Source of the DNA: Tepidiphilus margaritifer DSM 15129
GTDB lineage: Bacteria > Pseudomonadota > Gammaproteobacteria > Burkholderiales > Rhodocyclaceae
Reading direction: 5' to 3'
Assembly: GCF_000425565.1 (NCBI RefSeq)
Contig: NZ_AUDR01000001.1
Coordinates: forward strand, 1-43,487
Length of the DNA stretch: 43,487 bases
Below the pieces are notes generated by a model, which searched no databases, was not told where the DNA came from, and saw nothing but the letters and a program-made list of their open reading frames with translations. Of this stretch, positions 16,711 through 26,514 are shown one piece after another (the first letter of the stretch is position 1; each line of letters starts with the position of its first letter). Position numbers and translations under genes: made by a program.

Positions 16711-18555
16711 TCAGTCTTCGTGCAGCATCAGTTCGAAGAGCTCGCGCTTGAGCACCAGCTCGCGCGGCAGGCGCTCGCCGAGCTTGTCGAACCATTCCTT
16801 GTGCTCGGAGAGTTCTTTGCGCCAGGCCTCGACGTCGACACGGGTGAGCGCCTCGAATTGTTCTCGGGTGATGTCGAGCCCCGTCCAGTCGATGTCTTCG
16901 AACCGCGGCATCCAGCCGAGCGGCGTTTCCCTGGCGCCGACGCGGCCGTGGCAGCGGTCGACGATCCACTTGAGCACGCGCATGTTTTCGCCGAAACCGG
17001 GCCACATGAATCGGCCGTTTTCGTCCAGGCGGAACCAGTTTACGCAGAAGATGCGCGGCGGATGCTCGACCACGCGCCCCATGCGCAGCCAATGGTTGAA
17101 GTAATCGCCCATATGGTAGCCGCAGAAAGGCAGCATGGCGAAGGGATCGCGGCGCACCACGCCCTGCTTTCCGGTGGCCGCCGCCGTGGTCTCCGACCCC
17201 AGGGTCGCGGCCATGTACACTCCATAGCCCCAGTTGAAGGCTTCATAGACGAGGGGCACGGTGGTGGCGCGCCGACCGCCGAAGATGAAGGCGGAGATAG
17301 GCACGCCTTCGGGATTCTCCCATTCGGGGTCGATCGAGGGACACTGGCTCGCTGGCGCGGTGAAGCGGGCGTTGGGGTGCGCCGCCTTGCGCCCAGTCTC
17401 GCGGGCGATCTCGGGCGTCCAATCGCGCCCTTGCCAGTCGAGGCAGTGCGCCGGCGGCTCACACATGCCTTCCCACCATACGTCGCCGTCGTCGGTGAGT
17501 GCGACGTTGGTGAAGATCACGTTGGCGTGCAGCGTGGCCATGGCGTTGGGGTTGGTCTTCACGCCGGTGCCGGGCGCGACGCCGAAGAAGCCCGCCTCGG
17601 GGTTGATGGCGCGAAACTTGCCGTCGGGACCGGGTTTGATCCAGGCGATGTCGTCGCCCACCGTGGTGATCTTCCAGCCGTCGAAACGCTTGGGCGGGAT
17701 GAGCATGGCGAAGTTGGTCTTGCCGCAGGCCGAAGGGAAGGCGGCGGCCACGTAGGTCTTCTCGCCCTGCGGGGATTCGACGCCGAGGATGAGCATGTGC
17801 TCGGCAAGCCAGCCCTCGTCACGCGCCATGGTGGAGGCGATGCGCAGCGCGAAGCATTTCTTGCCAAGCAGTGCATTGCCGCCGTAGCCCGAACCGAAAG
17901 ACCAGATCTCGCGCGTCTCGGGAAAGTGCACGATGTACTTGGTGTGGTTGCACGGCCAGCGCACGTCTTTTTGGCCCGGCGCGAGCGGCGCGCCCACCGA
18001 ATGCACGGCCGGCACGAAGAAGCCATTCTCGCCCAGCACGTCGTAGACGGCTTTGCCCATGCGCGTCATGATGCGCATGTTGGCCACTACGTAGGGACTA
18101 TCCGAGAGCTCCACGCCGATGTGGGCGATCGGACTGCCCAGCGGCCCCATGGAGAAAGGGATGACGTAGAGCGTGCGCCCGTGCATGCAGCCGCGGAAGA
18201 GCCCCGTGAGCGTGGCGCGCATCTTCGCCGGATTTTCCCAGTTGTTGGTGGGGCCGGCGTCGTCCGGGTCCTGGGTGCAGATGAAGGTGCGGTCTTCCAC
18301 CCGGGCGACGTCGGAGGGGTCGGACCAGGCGAGGTAGGAATTGGGGCGTTTCTCGGGGTTGAGTCGAATCAGCGTGCCGGATTCGACCATCTCCTGACAC
18401 AGGCGGTCGTATTCTTCCTGCGAGCCGTCGCACCAGTGGACGCGGTCGGGTTCGGTGAGCTCGGCGATGTCGGCCACCCAGCGCTTGAGCCCTTCGTGGC
18501 GGACGTAGGCGGGCGCCGAGTCGAGCGCCATGCGGCGAAAACGATTGTCGGTCAT
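16711..18555 (-). CDS. pckG: Phosphoenolpyruvate carboxykinase (GTP)
   Basis: 614 residues, the length of GTP-dependent PEPCK. The P-loop-like [15 protein letters not shown], the [14 protein letters not shown] region and [17 protein letters not shown] are family hallmarks. The enzyme converts oxaloacetate and GTP to phosphoenolpyruvate, CO2 and GDP, supporting gluconeogenesis from organic acids. ATG 18555 has GAGGAAG five bases upstream; an ATG four codons earlier lacks this. Its upstream region is shared with the divergent endopeptidase gene. Confidence 0.96.
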   Translation of the reverse strand: MTDNRFRRMALDSAPAYVRHEGLKRWVADIAELTEPDRVHWCDGSQEEYDRLCQEMVESGTLIRLNPEKRPNSYLAWSDPSDVARVEDRTFICTQDPDDAGPTNNWENPAKMRATLTGLFRGCMHGRTLYVIPFSMGPLGSPIAHIGVELSDSPYVVANMRIMTRMGKAVYDVLGENGFFVPAVHSVGAPLAPGQKDVRWPCNHTKYIVHFPETREIWSFGSGYGGNALLGKKCFALRIASTMARDEGWLAEHMLILGVESPQGEKTYVAAAFPSACGKTNFAMLIPPKRFDGWKITTVGDDIAWIKPGPDGKFRAINPEAGFFGVAPGTGVKTNPNAMATLHANVIFTNVALTDDGDVWWEGMCEPPAHCLDWQGRDWTPEIARETGRKAAHPNARFTAPASQCPSIDPEWENPEGVPISAFIFGGRRATTVPLVYEAFNWGYGVYMAATLGSETTAAATGKQGVVRRDPFAMLPFCGYHMGDYFNHWLRMGRVVEHPPRIFCVNWFRLDENGRFMWPGFGENMRVLKWIVDRCHGRVGARETPLGWMPRFEDIDWTGLDITREQFEALTRVDVEAWRKELSEHKEWFDKLGERLPRELVLKRELFELMLHED

Positions 18556-18709
18556 GGACTTCCTCACGGGTGATGCAGTAAAAAAGCCGGTCGGCGTCGC
18601 GGCCCGCAGGCGGCGGCAAGGCTGTAATTATCGCACGAGTCGATGACGGGGATACGGGCACGTCAGCGTATTCGCGCCGGCGAATGGCTCTTTTTCCGTC
18701 ACAAACTGT

Positions 18710-18715
18710 TATATT
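18710..18715 (+). promoter_or_regulatory. Possible -10 element for the endopeptidase gene
   Basis: TATATT matches the -10 consensus at five of six positions in a locally AT-rich patch, 42 bp upstream of ATG 18757. No convincing -35 is visible. Confidence 0.3.
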
Positions 18716-18756
18716 TGGCGGATCGTCAGTCGCTCGATCCGCGTCGGGAGGGTGTC

Positions 18757-19620
18757 ATGCTGCGTCGGTTCGTTCAGGGGGGGATTTTCGCGCTCCTCTT
18801 CGTGGTGGTGTCGTGGGCGCAGGCGGCCGAGCCGCCGCTCAAGTCCGAGTCTTTTCTCGTGGCGGATGCACGCTCGCTCGATCGTATCGCCCTGCGGGGC
18901 GACCCGGCCGAGCCCATGCCGATCGCCTCGATCACCAAGCTGATGACGGCCATGGTGGTGCTCGAGAGCCGCCTGCCGCTCGACGAGACGATCACCGTGG
19001 GTCCCGAGGACGTCGATACCCTCAAGGGGAGCAGCTCGCGCCTGCCGGTGGGCACCCGGCTCACCCGTCGCGAAGCGCTCCTTCTGGCGCTCATGGCTTC
19101 CGAGAATCGGGCGGCCATGGCCCTGTCGCGCCACTATCCCGGTGGACGGCCGGCCTTCCTGCAGGCGATGAACGTCAAAGCCCGCATGCTGGGAATGCGC
19201 AACTCGCATTTCGTCGATCCGGCGGGGCTCAACCCGGCCAACGTCGCTTCCATGCAGGATCTGGTGAAGATGGTGCGCGCCGCGAGCGAGTATCCCTTGA
19301 TCCGCGACTTTTCCACCCGCGAGAAGGCTGAAGTGCAGATCGGCCGGCGGCTGGTGCAGTTCGGCACCACCAACCGGCTGGTGAAACGCGACGACTGGCA
19401 CATCACGCTGCAGAAGACCGGCTATACCAGCGAAGCCGGCCGCTGTCTGGTGATGCTCACCGAAGTCTCTGGACGTCCGGTGATCATGGTGCTGATGAAC
19501 AGCCAAGGCAAGCTCACGCGCGTGGCCGACGCCCAGCGCTTGCGCCGCTGGCTGGAAACGGGCGGCAGCGTCACCGAAGCCCGCAGCGGCAAGACGCGGC
19601 TCGCGGCACGCCGCGGTTGA
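18757..19620 (+). CDS. pbpG: D-alanyl-D-alanine endopeptidase, PBP7 type (serine peptidase S11)
   Basis: 287 residues. A signal peptide (about 1-23, ending WAQAAE) directs it to the periplasm. The three penicillin-binding motifs are present: SITK (Ser58-Lys61), SEN (115-117) and KTG in LQKTGYTSEAG. PBP7-type enzymes cleave D-Ala-mDAP cross-links in peptidoglycan. The longer frame to 18643 adds a non-secretory N-terminus; ATG 18757 with GGGAGGG upstream gives a proper signal peptide and is preferred. Its function fits the ampD and lytic transglycosylase genes upstream. Confidence 0.9.
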   Translation: MLRRFVQGGIFALLFVVVSWAQAAEPPLKSESFLVADARSLDRIALRGDPAEPMPIASITKLMTAMVVLESRLPLDETITVGPEDVDTLKGSSSRLPVGTRLTRREALLLALMASENRAAMALSRHYPGGRPAFLQAMNVKARMLGMRNSHFVDPAGLNPANVASMQDLVKMVRAASEYPLIRDFSTREKAEVQIGRRLVQFGTTNRLVKRDDWHITLQKTGYTSEAGRCLVMLTEVSGRPVIMVLMNSQGKLTRVADAQRLRRWLETGGSVTEARSGKTRLAARRG

Positions 19621-19746
19621 TCGAAGGGGATCGCCCGGGAATCGGGCTGCTGCGCGCTCCGATGGCACCGTTGTCCGGCGCTCGCTCCTCGCCGGGCTCC
19701 GTTCTCGCTACCGCTTCCCCGCGCAGGGTGATTTCTTCGCCGGCTC

Positions 19747-20583
19747 TCAGGAAGTGAAGGCTTCGTGCGCCGGTGTCTCGGCGCGGCCCGTGGGGGAATG
19801 GCCGAGCGCGCGCGAGATCGCATCCGCCGTTTGCTTCACCGGCCCGGCCAGCGCCGGGGCGTAGCGCTCGGCTGGCGTGGAGAGCGATAGCCCCGCCACC
19901 AGCGCGCCGTCTTCATCGCGGATGCCGGCGGCGATGCAGCGCACCCCCACTTCCTGTTCGTCGAGGTCGTAGGCAATGCCCTCCCGGCGAACCCGTGCCA
20001 ATTCTTCGTGCAGCCGGGCCGGATCGGTGATCGAGCGCGGCGTCATCGGCGCGAGGCCGGTGCGGGCGATGTAGCGCTCGACTTCCGCCCGCGGCTCTTC
20101 GGCAAGGAAGAGCTTGCCGGTGGCGGTGGTGTGCAGCGGCGCCCGGGAGCCGACGATGTGCACGACACGCACCGCCGAGCGTCCCCCGCTCGTGCGCTCG
20201 ATGTAGACGATGTGATCGCCGTCGCGGATGCCCAGATTGACGCTCTCGCCGGTGGTGCGATGCAGCCGCTGCAGCCAGGGATGGGCGACGTCGCGCAGCG
20301 ACAGGCGCGCCTTGACGAGCGCTCCGAGTTCGAGCAGCCGGATGCCGAGGCGGTAGGAGCCGCCTTCGAGCCGCTCGACGAAGCCGGCCGCCGTCATGGC
20401 CGCGAGGATGCGGTGCGCCGTGGAGGGGTGCAGGCCGGCCTCGCCGGCGAGCGCCTTGAGCGGCAGCGGATCGGGATGGCGGGCGAGCACGTCGAGCAGG
20501 GTGACGAGCCGGTCGATCACCTGGATCGAACTTTTGGCTTCGCCAGGGACAGGGTCGGGGGCTGCAGAAGGGTGCTGTATCAT
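19747..20583 (-). CDS. IclR-family transcriptional regulator
   Basis: 278 residues. An N-terminal winged helix-turn-helix (about 20-80, with LKALAGEAGLHPSTAHRILA) is followed by an IclR effector-binding domain (about 90-260). The domain includes GESVNLGIRDGDHIVYIER, the TATGKLFLAE segment and VRCIAAGIRDEDG, all typical of IclR. Such proteins usually control aromatic or carboxylic acid metabolism from adjacent genes. Here the divergent neighbour, only 66 bp away, is the Mrp antiporter operon, so regulation of that operon is possible but only inferred. ATG 20583 is chosen because upstream frame residues are low-complexity. Confidence 0.88.
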   Translation of the reverse strand: MIQHPSAAPDPVPGEAKSSIQVIDRLVTLLDVLARHPDPLPLKALAGEAGLHPSTAHRILAAMTAAGFVERLEGGSYRLGIRLLELGALVKARLSLRDVAHPWLQRLHRTTGESVNLGIRDGDHIVYIERTSGGRSAVRVVHIVGSRAPLHTTATGKLFLAEEPRAEVERYIARTGLAPMTPRSITDPARLHEELARVRREGIAYDLDEQEVGVRCIAAGIRDEDGALVAGLSLSTPAERYAPALAGPVKQTADAISRALGHSPTGRAETPAHEAFTS

Positions 20584-20649
20584 GGGTCGATCGTCAGAAT
20601 CGAGCGCACAGTATAGCGCGTTTTTCGCATCGTGAAATGAGGAGAGGCG

Positions 20650-23484
20650 ATGGGAGCAAGTGCAATCGTCGCTTTGCCGTTGCTGGGGGCGATGCTGCCG
20701 CCGTTCTTTGCACGGGCGGGGCGTATGCCGGCGCTGCTTGCGGCATTGACGCCGAGTCTGGCTGCGCTCGTGCTGCTGTGGGGGCATGGGGCGGCGGTAT
20801 TTTCCGGAGAATCGGTGGAGGCGGTCGCACCTTGGGTTCCGTCTCTGGGGCTGGAATGGGCGCTGCGTATCGATGGGCTGGGTTTTTTCTTCGCTTCCCT
20901 GATCCTGGCGATCGGCATCCTGATTTTCATCTATAGTCGTGGCTATCTCGCCGGCAACGAACCCATCGGGACGTTTTATGCATATCTCCTTCTTTTCCAG
21001 GGGGCGATGCTGGGCGTGGTGCTGGCCGACAATCTGCTGCTATTGCCGGTGTTCTGGGAGCTCACCAGCCTTTCTTCGTTTCTCCTGATCGGATTTTGGC
21101 GTCATCTGCCCGACGGACGGCGTGGGGCACGCCTTGCGCTGGCGATCACCGGGGCGGGGGGGCTCGCGCTGCTCGCCGGCCTGATCCTGCTCGGGGAGGT
21201 CGCCGGGACGTATCGCCTCTCCGAGCTCGCGGGGCGGCAAGAGCTCATTCTCGCCTCACCCTTGGCGCCGGCGATACTTGCCTTGATCCTGCTGGGCGCC
21301 TTTACCAAGAGCGCGCAGTTTCCCTTCCATTTCTGGCTGCCGCATGCGATGGCCGCGCCCACGCCGGTTTCGGCTTATCTGCATTCGGCCACCATGGTGA
21401 AAGCAGGGTTGTATCTGCTCGCACGCCTGTGGCCGGTGTTCGGCCAGACCGACGCCTGGGTCGCCTGGGTGACGGGGATCGGAGCGGCGACGATGCTCCT
21501 GGGGGCGGCGATCGCACTCTTCAAGGAGGATCTGAAGGCGCTGCTGGCGTATTCGACGGTGAGCCACCTGGGGCTGGTCACGATGCTGCTGGGGCTGGGC
21601 TCGCCCACGGCGGTGTTCGCGGCCATGCTCCACATACTGATGCACGCGACGTTCAAGGCGGCGCTTTTCATGAACACGGGCATCGTCGATCATGAGACGG
21701 GTTCGCGCGATTTGCGCCGCCTCTCGGGTCTGGCCAAAGTCATGCCGGGGACGGCGGGCTTGGGGACGCTGGCGGCGCTGTCGATGGCCGGCGTTCCGCC
21801 TTTGAACGGGTTCGTCTCCAAGGAGGCGATGCTCGCCGAGGTGCTGGCGACACGCTGGGGGGACGGCTGGCTGCTATGGGCCATCGTCGTCCTGGCGACG
21901 ATCCTTTCCGCGGCCTACGCGTTCCGGTATTTCTCGGCGCTCTTCTTCGGCCCGTTGCGCCTTCCGGGGGGGCGGCGTCCGCACGATCCGCCAGCGCTGC
22001 TGTGGGGGCCGCCCTTGGCCCTGGTCGTGGCGGTAGTGGCGTTGGGGCTGTGGCCAGGCTTGGCCGAGCCCTTGCTCACTGCGGCGAGCGCGGCGGCCGT
22101 GGGGGACGGCCGCGAGTGGCCGGAGCTCGCGCTGTGGCATGGGTTCGGCGCGCCGCTCGTGGTGTCGGTCGCGGCTTTCGTCTTTGGCGCGGCGCTGGTA
22201 TGGCGCCACCGAGCCCTCTCTTGCCGGGTGCTTGCCTGGGCCTTGCCGCTCGATGGACGAAAGGCGTTCTTCACCGCGCAGGAAGGGCTGGTGCGGGGTG
22301 CGCATTGCCTCGTCGCTCGCCTGCACTCCGGCGTGCTGGGGCGTTACGTACTGCTGCTCACCCTGGTGAGCCTCGTCGCGCTCGCGCTGGGGTGGGGCAT
22401 GGGCGAGGGGTGGCGGCCGCAGCGCCCGCCGACGCCCGTCGACGGTTTGGCCGTGATTTTTGCCGGGATCGCGCTCGCAGCGATCGGCCTCGTGCTGCGC
22501 TGGCACCAGGAGCGGTTGCGGGCGGTGCTGCTCACGGGGGTGGTGGGGCTCGTCGTTTCGCTGGCCTTCCTGTACGCCTCCGCGCCGGATCTGGCGCTCA
22601 CCCAGATCGCGGTGGAGGCGGTGACGACGGTCCTGCTGCTGCTCACGCTGTTCTTCCTGCCGCAGCACGATGCGGCATCGCTGCCCAAACCGCGCGGTGC
22701 AGCGGCGGTGGCGGTGCTCGCCGGCCTGGCGGTGGGGTTGCTTGCCTGGGTGATGATGCGCAACGAGGCACCGACCCTGGCCGATTACTTCTGGAGCCGT
22801 TCGGTACCAGAAGGCGGGGGGCGCAACGTGGTCAACGTGATCCTCGTCGATTTCCGCGGTTACGATACTTACGGCGAGATCACGGTGCTCGGTATCGCCG
22901 GGCTGGTGATCTACGCCCTCCTGCAGGGCATGCAGGAGGGGGCGGCACGGCAGAATCTGCACGCATGGCGTTTCCCGTTTGCCTTGTCGGCGACGCGCCA
23001 TCCCCTGCTTTTCGCCGTGACGGCGCGGGTGATGTTGCCTTTCCTGCTCATGGCTGCGGTTTACGTCTTCTTGCGCGGGCACAACGCTCCGGGCGGCGGA
23101 TTCATCGCCTCGCTCCTCGTGGCGCTCGCCTTCCTGATCCAGTACATGGCGAGCGGCCTGTCCTGGACGATGCAGCGTCTGCGCCTGGACGCGCACGTGT
23201 GGATCGGAACGGGGCTGCTCGTGGCCGGGGCGACCGGTATGGCGGCGATGGTCTTGGGCGCGCCGTTTTTGCGCAGCGCCCATGGGGAGGTACATGTTCC
23301 GGGTATCGGACCGGTGGCTTTGGCGAGCGCGATGGGGTTCGACCTGGGGGTTCTGCTGACGGTGTTCGGGGCGGTGACGCTGGCTTTGGTGCAGCTGGCG
23401 TTCTTGGGGCGGCTCGTGGGGTTTTCGCCGAACCGCACGCCTCAGGATCCGGCTCGACCGAGGCCGTCGCAAGAGGAGGGGTGA
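20650..23484 (+). CDS. mrpA: Mrp/Pha Na+(K+)/H+ antiporter subunit A, fused to subunit B
   Basis: 944 residues of integral membrane protein. About 1-500 is a NuoL-like proton-pumping subunit, with FHFWLPHAMAAPTPVSAYLHS and the conserved Lys in TMVKAG. About 600-780 is the MrpA C-terminal domain. About 785-930 is an MnhB/MrpB domain with FLRGHNAPGGGFIAS. MrpA and MrpB separate in Gram-positives are fused here, as in proteobacterial pha/sha systems. The subunit is the core of a multi-protein antiporter exporting Na+ or K+ in exchange for protons. A good ribosome-binding site (GAGGAGAGG) precedes ATG 20650. It heads the six-gene operon to 26510. Confidence 0.95.
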   Translation: MGASAIVALPLLGAMLPPFFARAGRMPALLAALTPSLAALVLLWGHGAAVFSGESVEAVAPWVPSLGLEWALRIDGLGFFFASLILAIGILIFIYSRGYLAGNEPIGTFYAYLLLFQGAMLGVVLADNLLLLPVFWELTSLSSFLLIGFWRHLPDGRRGARLALAITGAGGLALLAGLILLGEVAGTYRLSELAGRQELILASPLAPAILALILLGAFTKSAQFPFHFWLPHAMAAPTPVSAYLHSATMVKAGLYLLARLWPVFGQTDAWVAWVTGIGAATMLLGAAIALFKEDLKALLAYSTVSHLGLVTMLLGLGSPTAVFAAMLHILMHATFKAALFMNTGIVDHETGSRDLRRLSGLAKVMPGTAGLGTLAALSMAGVPPLNGFVSKEAMLAEVLATRWGDGWLLWAIVVLATILSAAYAFRYFSALFFGPLRLPGGRRPHDPPALLWGPPLALVVAVVALGLWPGLAEPLLTAASAAAVGDGREWPELALWHGFGAPLVVSVAAFVFGAALVWRHRALSCRVLAWALPLDGRKAFFTAQEGLVRGAHCLVARLHSGVLGRYVLLLTLVSLVALALGWGMGEGWRPQRPPTPVDGLAVIFAGIALAAIGLVLRWHQERLRAVLLTGVVGLVVSLAFLYASAPDLALTQIAVEAVTTVLLLLTLFFLPQHDAASLPKPRGAAAVAVLAGLAVGLLAWVMMRNEAPTLADYFWSRSVPEGGGRNVVNVILVDFRGYDTYGEITVLGIAGLVIYALLQGMQEGAARQNLHAWRFPFALSATRHPLLFAVTARVMLPFLLMAAVYVFLRGHNAPGGGFIASLLVALAFLIQYMASGLSWTMQRLRLDAHVWIGTGLLVAGATGMAAMVLGAPFLRSAHGEVHVPGIGPVALASAMGFDLGVLLTVFGAVTLALVQLAFLGRLVGFSPNRTPQDPARPRPSQEEG

Positions 23485-23485
23485 G

Positions 23486-23836
23486 ATGGAAATTTTGTTC
23501 GCCGTGCTCATCGGGGCGTTGACCGCCGCCGGGGTGTACCTCTGCTGCCTGAGGCAGGTCTTTCCGGTGGTGCTGGGGCTGTCGCTGCTCTCCTATGCCA
23601 CCAACCTATTCGTCTTCGTTGCCGGACGCTTGACCGTCGGCGCTCCGCCGATCTGGGGGGAGGGCGTGACGCGCTTCGCCGATCCGCTGCCGCAGGCGCT
23701 GGTGCTCACGGCCATCGTCATCTCTTTCGGGATGACGGCGCTTCTGGTGGTGCTGGCCATCCGGGCGCGTTTCGAGGCAGGGAGGGAGCGCAGTGACGTG
23801 CCGGCGGTGACGCAGCGACCGGAGGTGGAGCGGTGA
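23486..23836 (+). CDS. mrpC: Mrp antiporter subunit C
   Basis: 116 residues with three hydrophobic helices, homologous in layout to NuoK: GVYLCCLRQVFPVVLGLSLLSYATNLFVF, then DPLPQALVLTAIVISFG. MrpC is a small membrane subunit of the Mrp complex. It starts one base after the mrpA stop and its own stop overlaps the GTG start of mrpD (GTGA). Confidence 0.93.
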   Translation: MEILFAVLIGALTAAGVYLCCLRQVFPVVLGLSLLSYATNLFVFVAGRLTVGAPPIWGEGVTRFADPLPQALVLTAIVISFGMTALLVVLAIRARFEAGRERSDVPAVTQRPEVER

Positions 23837-25329
23837 GGGCGCACCTGCCGATCCTGCCGGTCCTGATCCCGGCGGTGAGCGCTGCGGTGATGGTGGCGCT
23901 CGCCCGTCGGGAGCTGGTGCTGGCGCGCGTGCTCGCCCTCGCTTCGGCGGCGGCGCAGCTTGCCGTGGCGTGCCTGCTGCTGGCGGCGGTTCAGGGGGGA
24001 GAGGTGCTCGTCTACCGGCTCGGCGACTGGCCGGTGCCTTACGGCATCGCGCTGGTGGTCGATCGTCTCTCGGCGGCGATGGTGCTGCTCACCGCCGCCC
24101 TGGGGGCGGCATTGCTGCTCCATGCGGTCTGCGCCTGGGACCGGCGCGGGCAGCACTTCCATCCGCTGTTTCAGTTCCAGCTCATGGGAATTTACGGCGC
24201 CTTTCTCACGGGCGATTTCTTCAACCTCTTCGTTTTCTTCGAAGTGATGCTGATCGCCTCCTACGGACTGATGGTGCACGGGGGCGGCGCGGCGCGGCTG
24301 ACCAACGCCATGCAGTACATGGTGGTGAACCTCATCGGTTCGACGCTCTTCCTCTTCGCCGTCTCGCTCGTCTACAACGCGGCCGGCACCCTCAATTTCG
24401 CCGATTTGGCACTGCGCGTGCCGACGGTGGCGGCTTCCGATCGGGGCATCCTCATGGCTGGGGGAATGCTTCTGTGCGTCGTCTTTCTTTTGAAGGCGGC
24501 GGTGGTGCCGCTGCAGTTCTGGCTGCCGGGGGCCTACGGGCACGCGCCGGGGGTGGCGGCGGCGCTCTTTGCCTTGCTCTCCAAGGTCGGGGCCTATGCC
24601 CTGCTGCGCTTCGCGCTCGTCGGCTTGGGGTGGTCGTCGCTCGCGGCGCTGGAACCGCTGGCGTGGCTTACTTTGCTGGTGGGCGCCTTGGGCGTGCTGG
24701 CCGCGCCCACGCTGGGGGTGCTCGCCGGTTTTGCCGCCGTCGCCTCGATCGGGGTGCTTTTCGTGGGGCTTGCGGGGGCGGAGGCGGTGCGCCTGGGTGC
24801 CGGGCTCTACTATCTGGTGCATTCCACCTTGACGGGCGCGGCGCTCTTCGTGCTCGCCGATCTGGTGCGTTCGGCACGGCGCAAGGAAGGCGATGCCGTT
24901 CTCGGCGGCCAAGATTTCGCTGGACGGGCACTGCTCGGCGGAGGGTTCTTCCTCGCGGCGATCGCGGCGGTGGGTCTGCCGCCGCTGTCGGGCTTCATCG
25001 GCAAGCTCGCGCTGCTGCGCAGCATTCCGGTGGAGGGGGGCGCCGGGGCGGCGAGCTGGGTGTTCGTGCTCGTGACGTCTTTCCTCCTGCTGCTGGGGCT
25101 GTCGCGGGCGGGTTCGCGGGTGTTCTGGAAGACGCAAGGGGATGGAGGGCAGGCGATGCGCGGGCCGGAGGCGGGTGGCGTGGCGGCGCTTGCCTTGCTG
25201 CTGGCGGGAACGTTCGCTTGGTCGCTCGTCGCCGAGCCGGCGCTCGCCTATTTCACGCAGGCGGCTCAGGCGCTGCTCGAGCCGGGCGCTTACGTGCAGG
25301 CGGTGACGGGGATGGGGGTGTTCCGATGA
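23833..25329 (+). CDS. mrpD: Mrp antiporter subunit D
   Basis: 498 residues with about 14 membrane helices, a NuoN/M-like subunit. PLQFWLPGAYGHAPGVAAALFALLSKVGAYALLRF carries the conserved Lys, and GDFFNLFVFFEVMLIASYGL carries the conserved Glu, both needed for proton translocation in the family. The start is GTG 23833 (overlapping the mrpC stop) and its end forms ATGA with mrpE. Its hydrophobic character and gene order match MrpD in other Gram-negatives. Confidence 0.94.
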   Translation: MRAHLPILPVLIPAVSAAVMVALARRELVLARVLALASAAAQLAVACLLLAAVQGGEVLVYRLGDWPVPYGIALVVDRLSAAMVLLTAALGAALLLHAVCAWDRRGQHFHPLFQFQLMGIYGAFLTGDFFNLFVFFEVMLIASYGLMVHGGGAARLTNAMQYMVVNLIGSTLFLFAVSLVYNAAGTLNFADLALRVPTVAASDRGILMAGGMLLCVVFLLKAAVVPLQFWLPGAYGHAPGVAAALFALLSKVGAYALLRFALVGLGWSSLAALEPLAWLTLLVGALGVLAAPTLGVLAGFAAVASIGVLFVGLAGAEAVRLGAGLYYLVHSTLTGAALFVLADLVRSARRKEGDAVLGGQDFAGRALLGGGFFLAAIAAVGLPPLSGFIGKLALLRSIPVEGGAGAASWVFVLVTSFLLLLGLSRAGSRVFWKTQGDGGQAMRGPEAGGVAALALLLAGTFAWSLVAEPALAYFTQAAQALLEPGAYVQAVTGMGVFR

Positions 25330-25844
25330 GGGTTCGTGCGAGCCTGAGGCGCTGGCTACCGCATCCGGCTTTGAGCTTGGTGCTGACCCTGACGTGGGTG
25401 GCGCTACAAAACGATTTTTCCGCCGCGCAGTGGCTGATGGGCGCGATCCTGGGCGTGGCGATTCCCTTGTTTCTGCGCCCTTTCTGGCCGGATCCGCCGC
25501 CGGTGCGCTCGTGGCGCGCCGCGCTGGCCTACGCGGCGATCGTGTTGTGGGACATCACCAAGGCCAACGTGCAGGTGGCCGGTTGGGTGCTGTTGCGCCG
25601 GCCGGAGACGCTGCGCTCGACCTGGCTCGTCGTGCCGCTGCGCTTGCGTCTGCCCGAAGCGATCGCGCTGCTCGCAGGCACGATCACGATGACGCCGGGC
25701 ACGGTGAGCTGTGACCTGGCTGCCGACGGCTCGGCCCTGCTGGTGCATTGCCTGCATACGGAAGACGCGGCGGCGACGGTGGCCGAGATCAAGACGCGCT
25801 ATGAAGAGCGCTTGATGCGGATTTTCGGGGAGGGTGAGGCATGA
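25326..25844 (+). CDS. mrpE: Mrp antiporter subunit E
   Basis: 172 residues. Two or three N-terminal helices are followed by a cytoplasmic domain with the MrpE signature LAGTITMTPGTVSCDLAADG and a C-terminal helix ending EERLMRIFGE. MrpE supports assembly of the antiporter complex. The ATG lies inside the stop of mrpD (ATGA), and its stop overlaps the mrpF start (ATGA). A longer open frame reaching back to 23970 is antisense-like coding noise within mrpD and is not used. Confidence 0.92.
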   Translation: MRVRASLRRWLPHPALSLVLTLTWVALQNDFSAAQWLMGAILGVAIPLFLRPFWPDPPPVRSWRAALAYAAIVLWDITKANVQVAGWVLLRRPETLRSTWLVVPLRLRLPEAIALLAGTITMTPGTVSCDLAADGSALLVHCLHTEDAAATVAEIKTRYEERLMRIFGEGEA

Positions 25845-26110
25845 TCGAAGCGGCGGCTTGGGTGGCGCTCGTGGCGTTCGGGGCGGGCGTGCTTCTGTGC
25901 GCCTGGCGGCTTTGGCGCGGTCCGGACTTGGTCGACCGGGTGCTGGCGATGGATACCTTGACGGTGAACGTGATCGCGCTCATCGTCACCTGGGGCATCC
26001 TGCAGGGGAGTTCGGTGCTGTTCGAGGCGGCGCTTTTTTTCGCCATGATCGGGTTCGTGTCGACGGTGGCGTTTTGCCGTTACGTGCTGCGCGGGCTCAT
26101 CATCGAATAG
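25841..26110 (+). CDS. mrpF: Mrp antiporter subunit F
   Basis: 89 residues with three predicted helices. The family motif WRGPDLVDRVLAMDTLTVN holds conserved acidic residues. MrpF is a small essential membrane subunit; related Mrp F proteins have been linked to bile-salt efflux in other bacteria. It is coupled to mrpE by ATGA and lies 10 bp before mrpG. Confidence 0.93.
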   Translation: MIEAAAWVALVAFGAGVLLCAWRLWRGPDLVDRVLAMDTLTVNVIALIVTWGILQGSSVLFEAALFFAMIGFVSTVAFCRYVLRGLIIE

Positions 26111-26120
26111 GAGGGACGAG

Positions 26121-26510
26121 ATGGCGGATATGCTGATCGCGGCCTTGCTGCTCGTGGGTGCGTTTTTCGGCTTCGTGGGATCGTGGGGGCTGGTGCGGCT
26201 GCCGCAGACGATGCAGCGGCTGCATACGCCGACGAAGGCGACGACGCTGGGCGTGGGCGGAGTGCTGCTCGCTTCGATCGTCTATTTCGGTGGAGTGCGC
26301 GGCGAGTGGTCGATCCACGAGCTGCTCATCACGCTCTTTCTCTTTCTGGCGGCTCCGGTTTCGGCGCTCATGCTCGCCCGGGCCTGGCTGCACCGCGAGC
26401 GGGAACGGGTGCGCGCGACGCTGCCCCGTCCCGGCGCCTCCGGCGTCGACTGGGGAACGTTCCAGCCGCCGCCGGAGGAATCCGGGAGCGGCGCCGAACC
26501 TCGGCGCTAG
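26121..26510 (+). CDS. mrpG: Mrp antiporter subunit G
   Basis: 129 residues: an N-terminal helix pair, the conserved GLVRLPQTMQRLHTPTKATTLG stretch read over residues 20-45, and a third helix (about 75-95). A polar tail of about 30 residues follows. The tail is longer than in many MrpG proteins and Pro/Glu-rich. It completes the operon; the next gene is the convergent cysN, four bases away. Confidence 0.92.
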   Translation: MADMLIAALLLVGAFFGFVGSWGLVRLPQTMQRLHTPTKATTLGVGGVLLASIVYFGGVRGEWSIHELLITLFLFLAAPVSALMLARAWLHRERERVRATLPRPGASGVDWGTFQPPPEESGSGAEPRR

Positions 26511-26514
26511 CACC

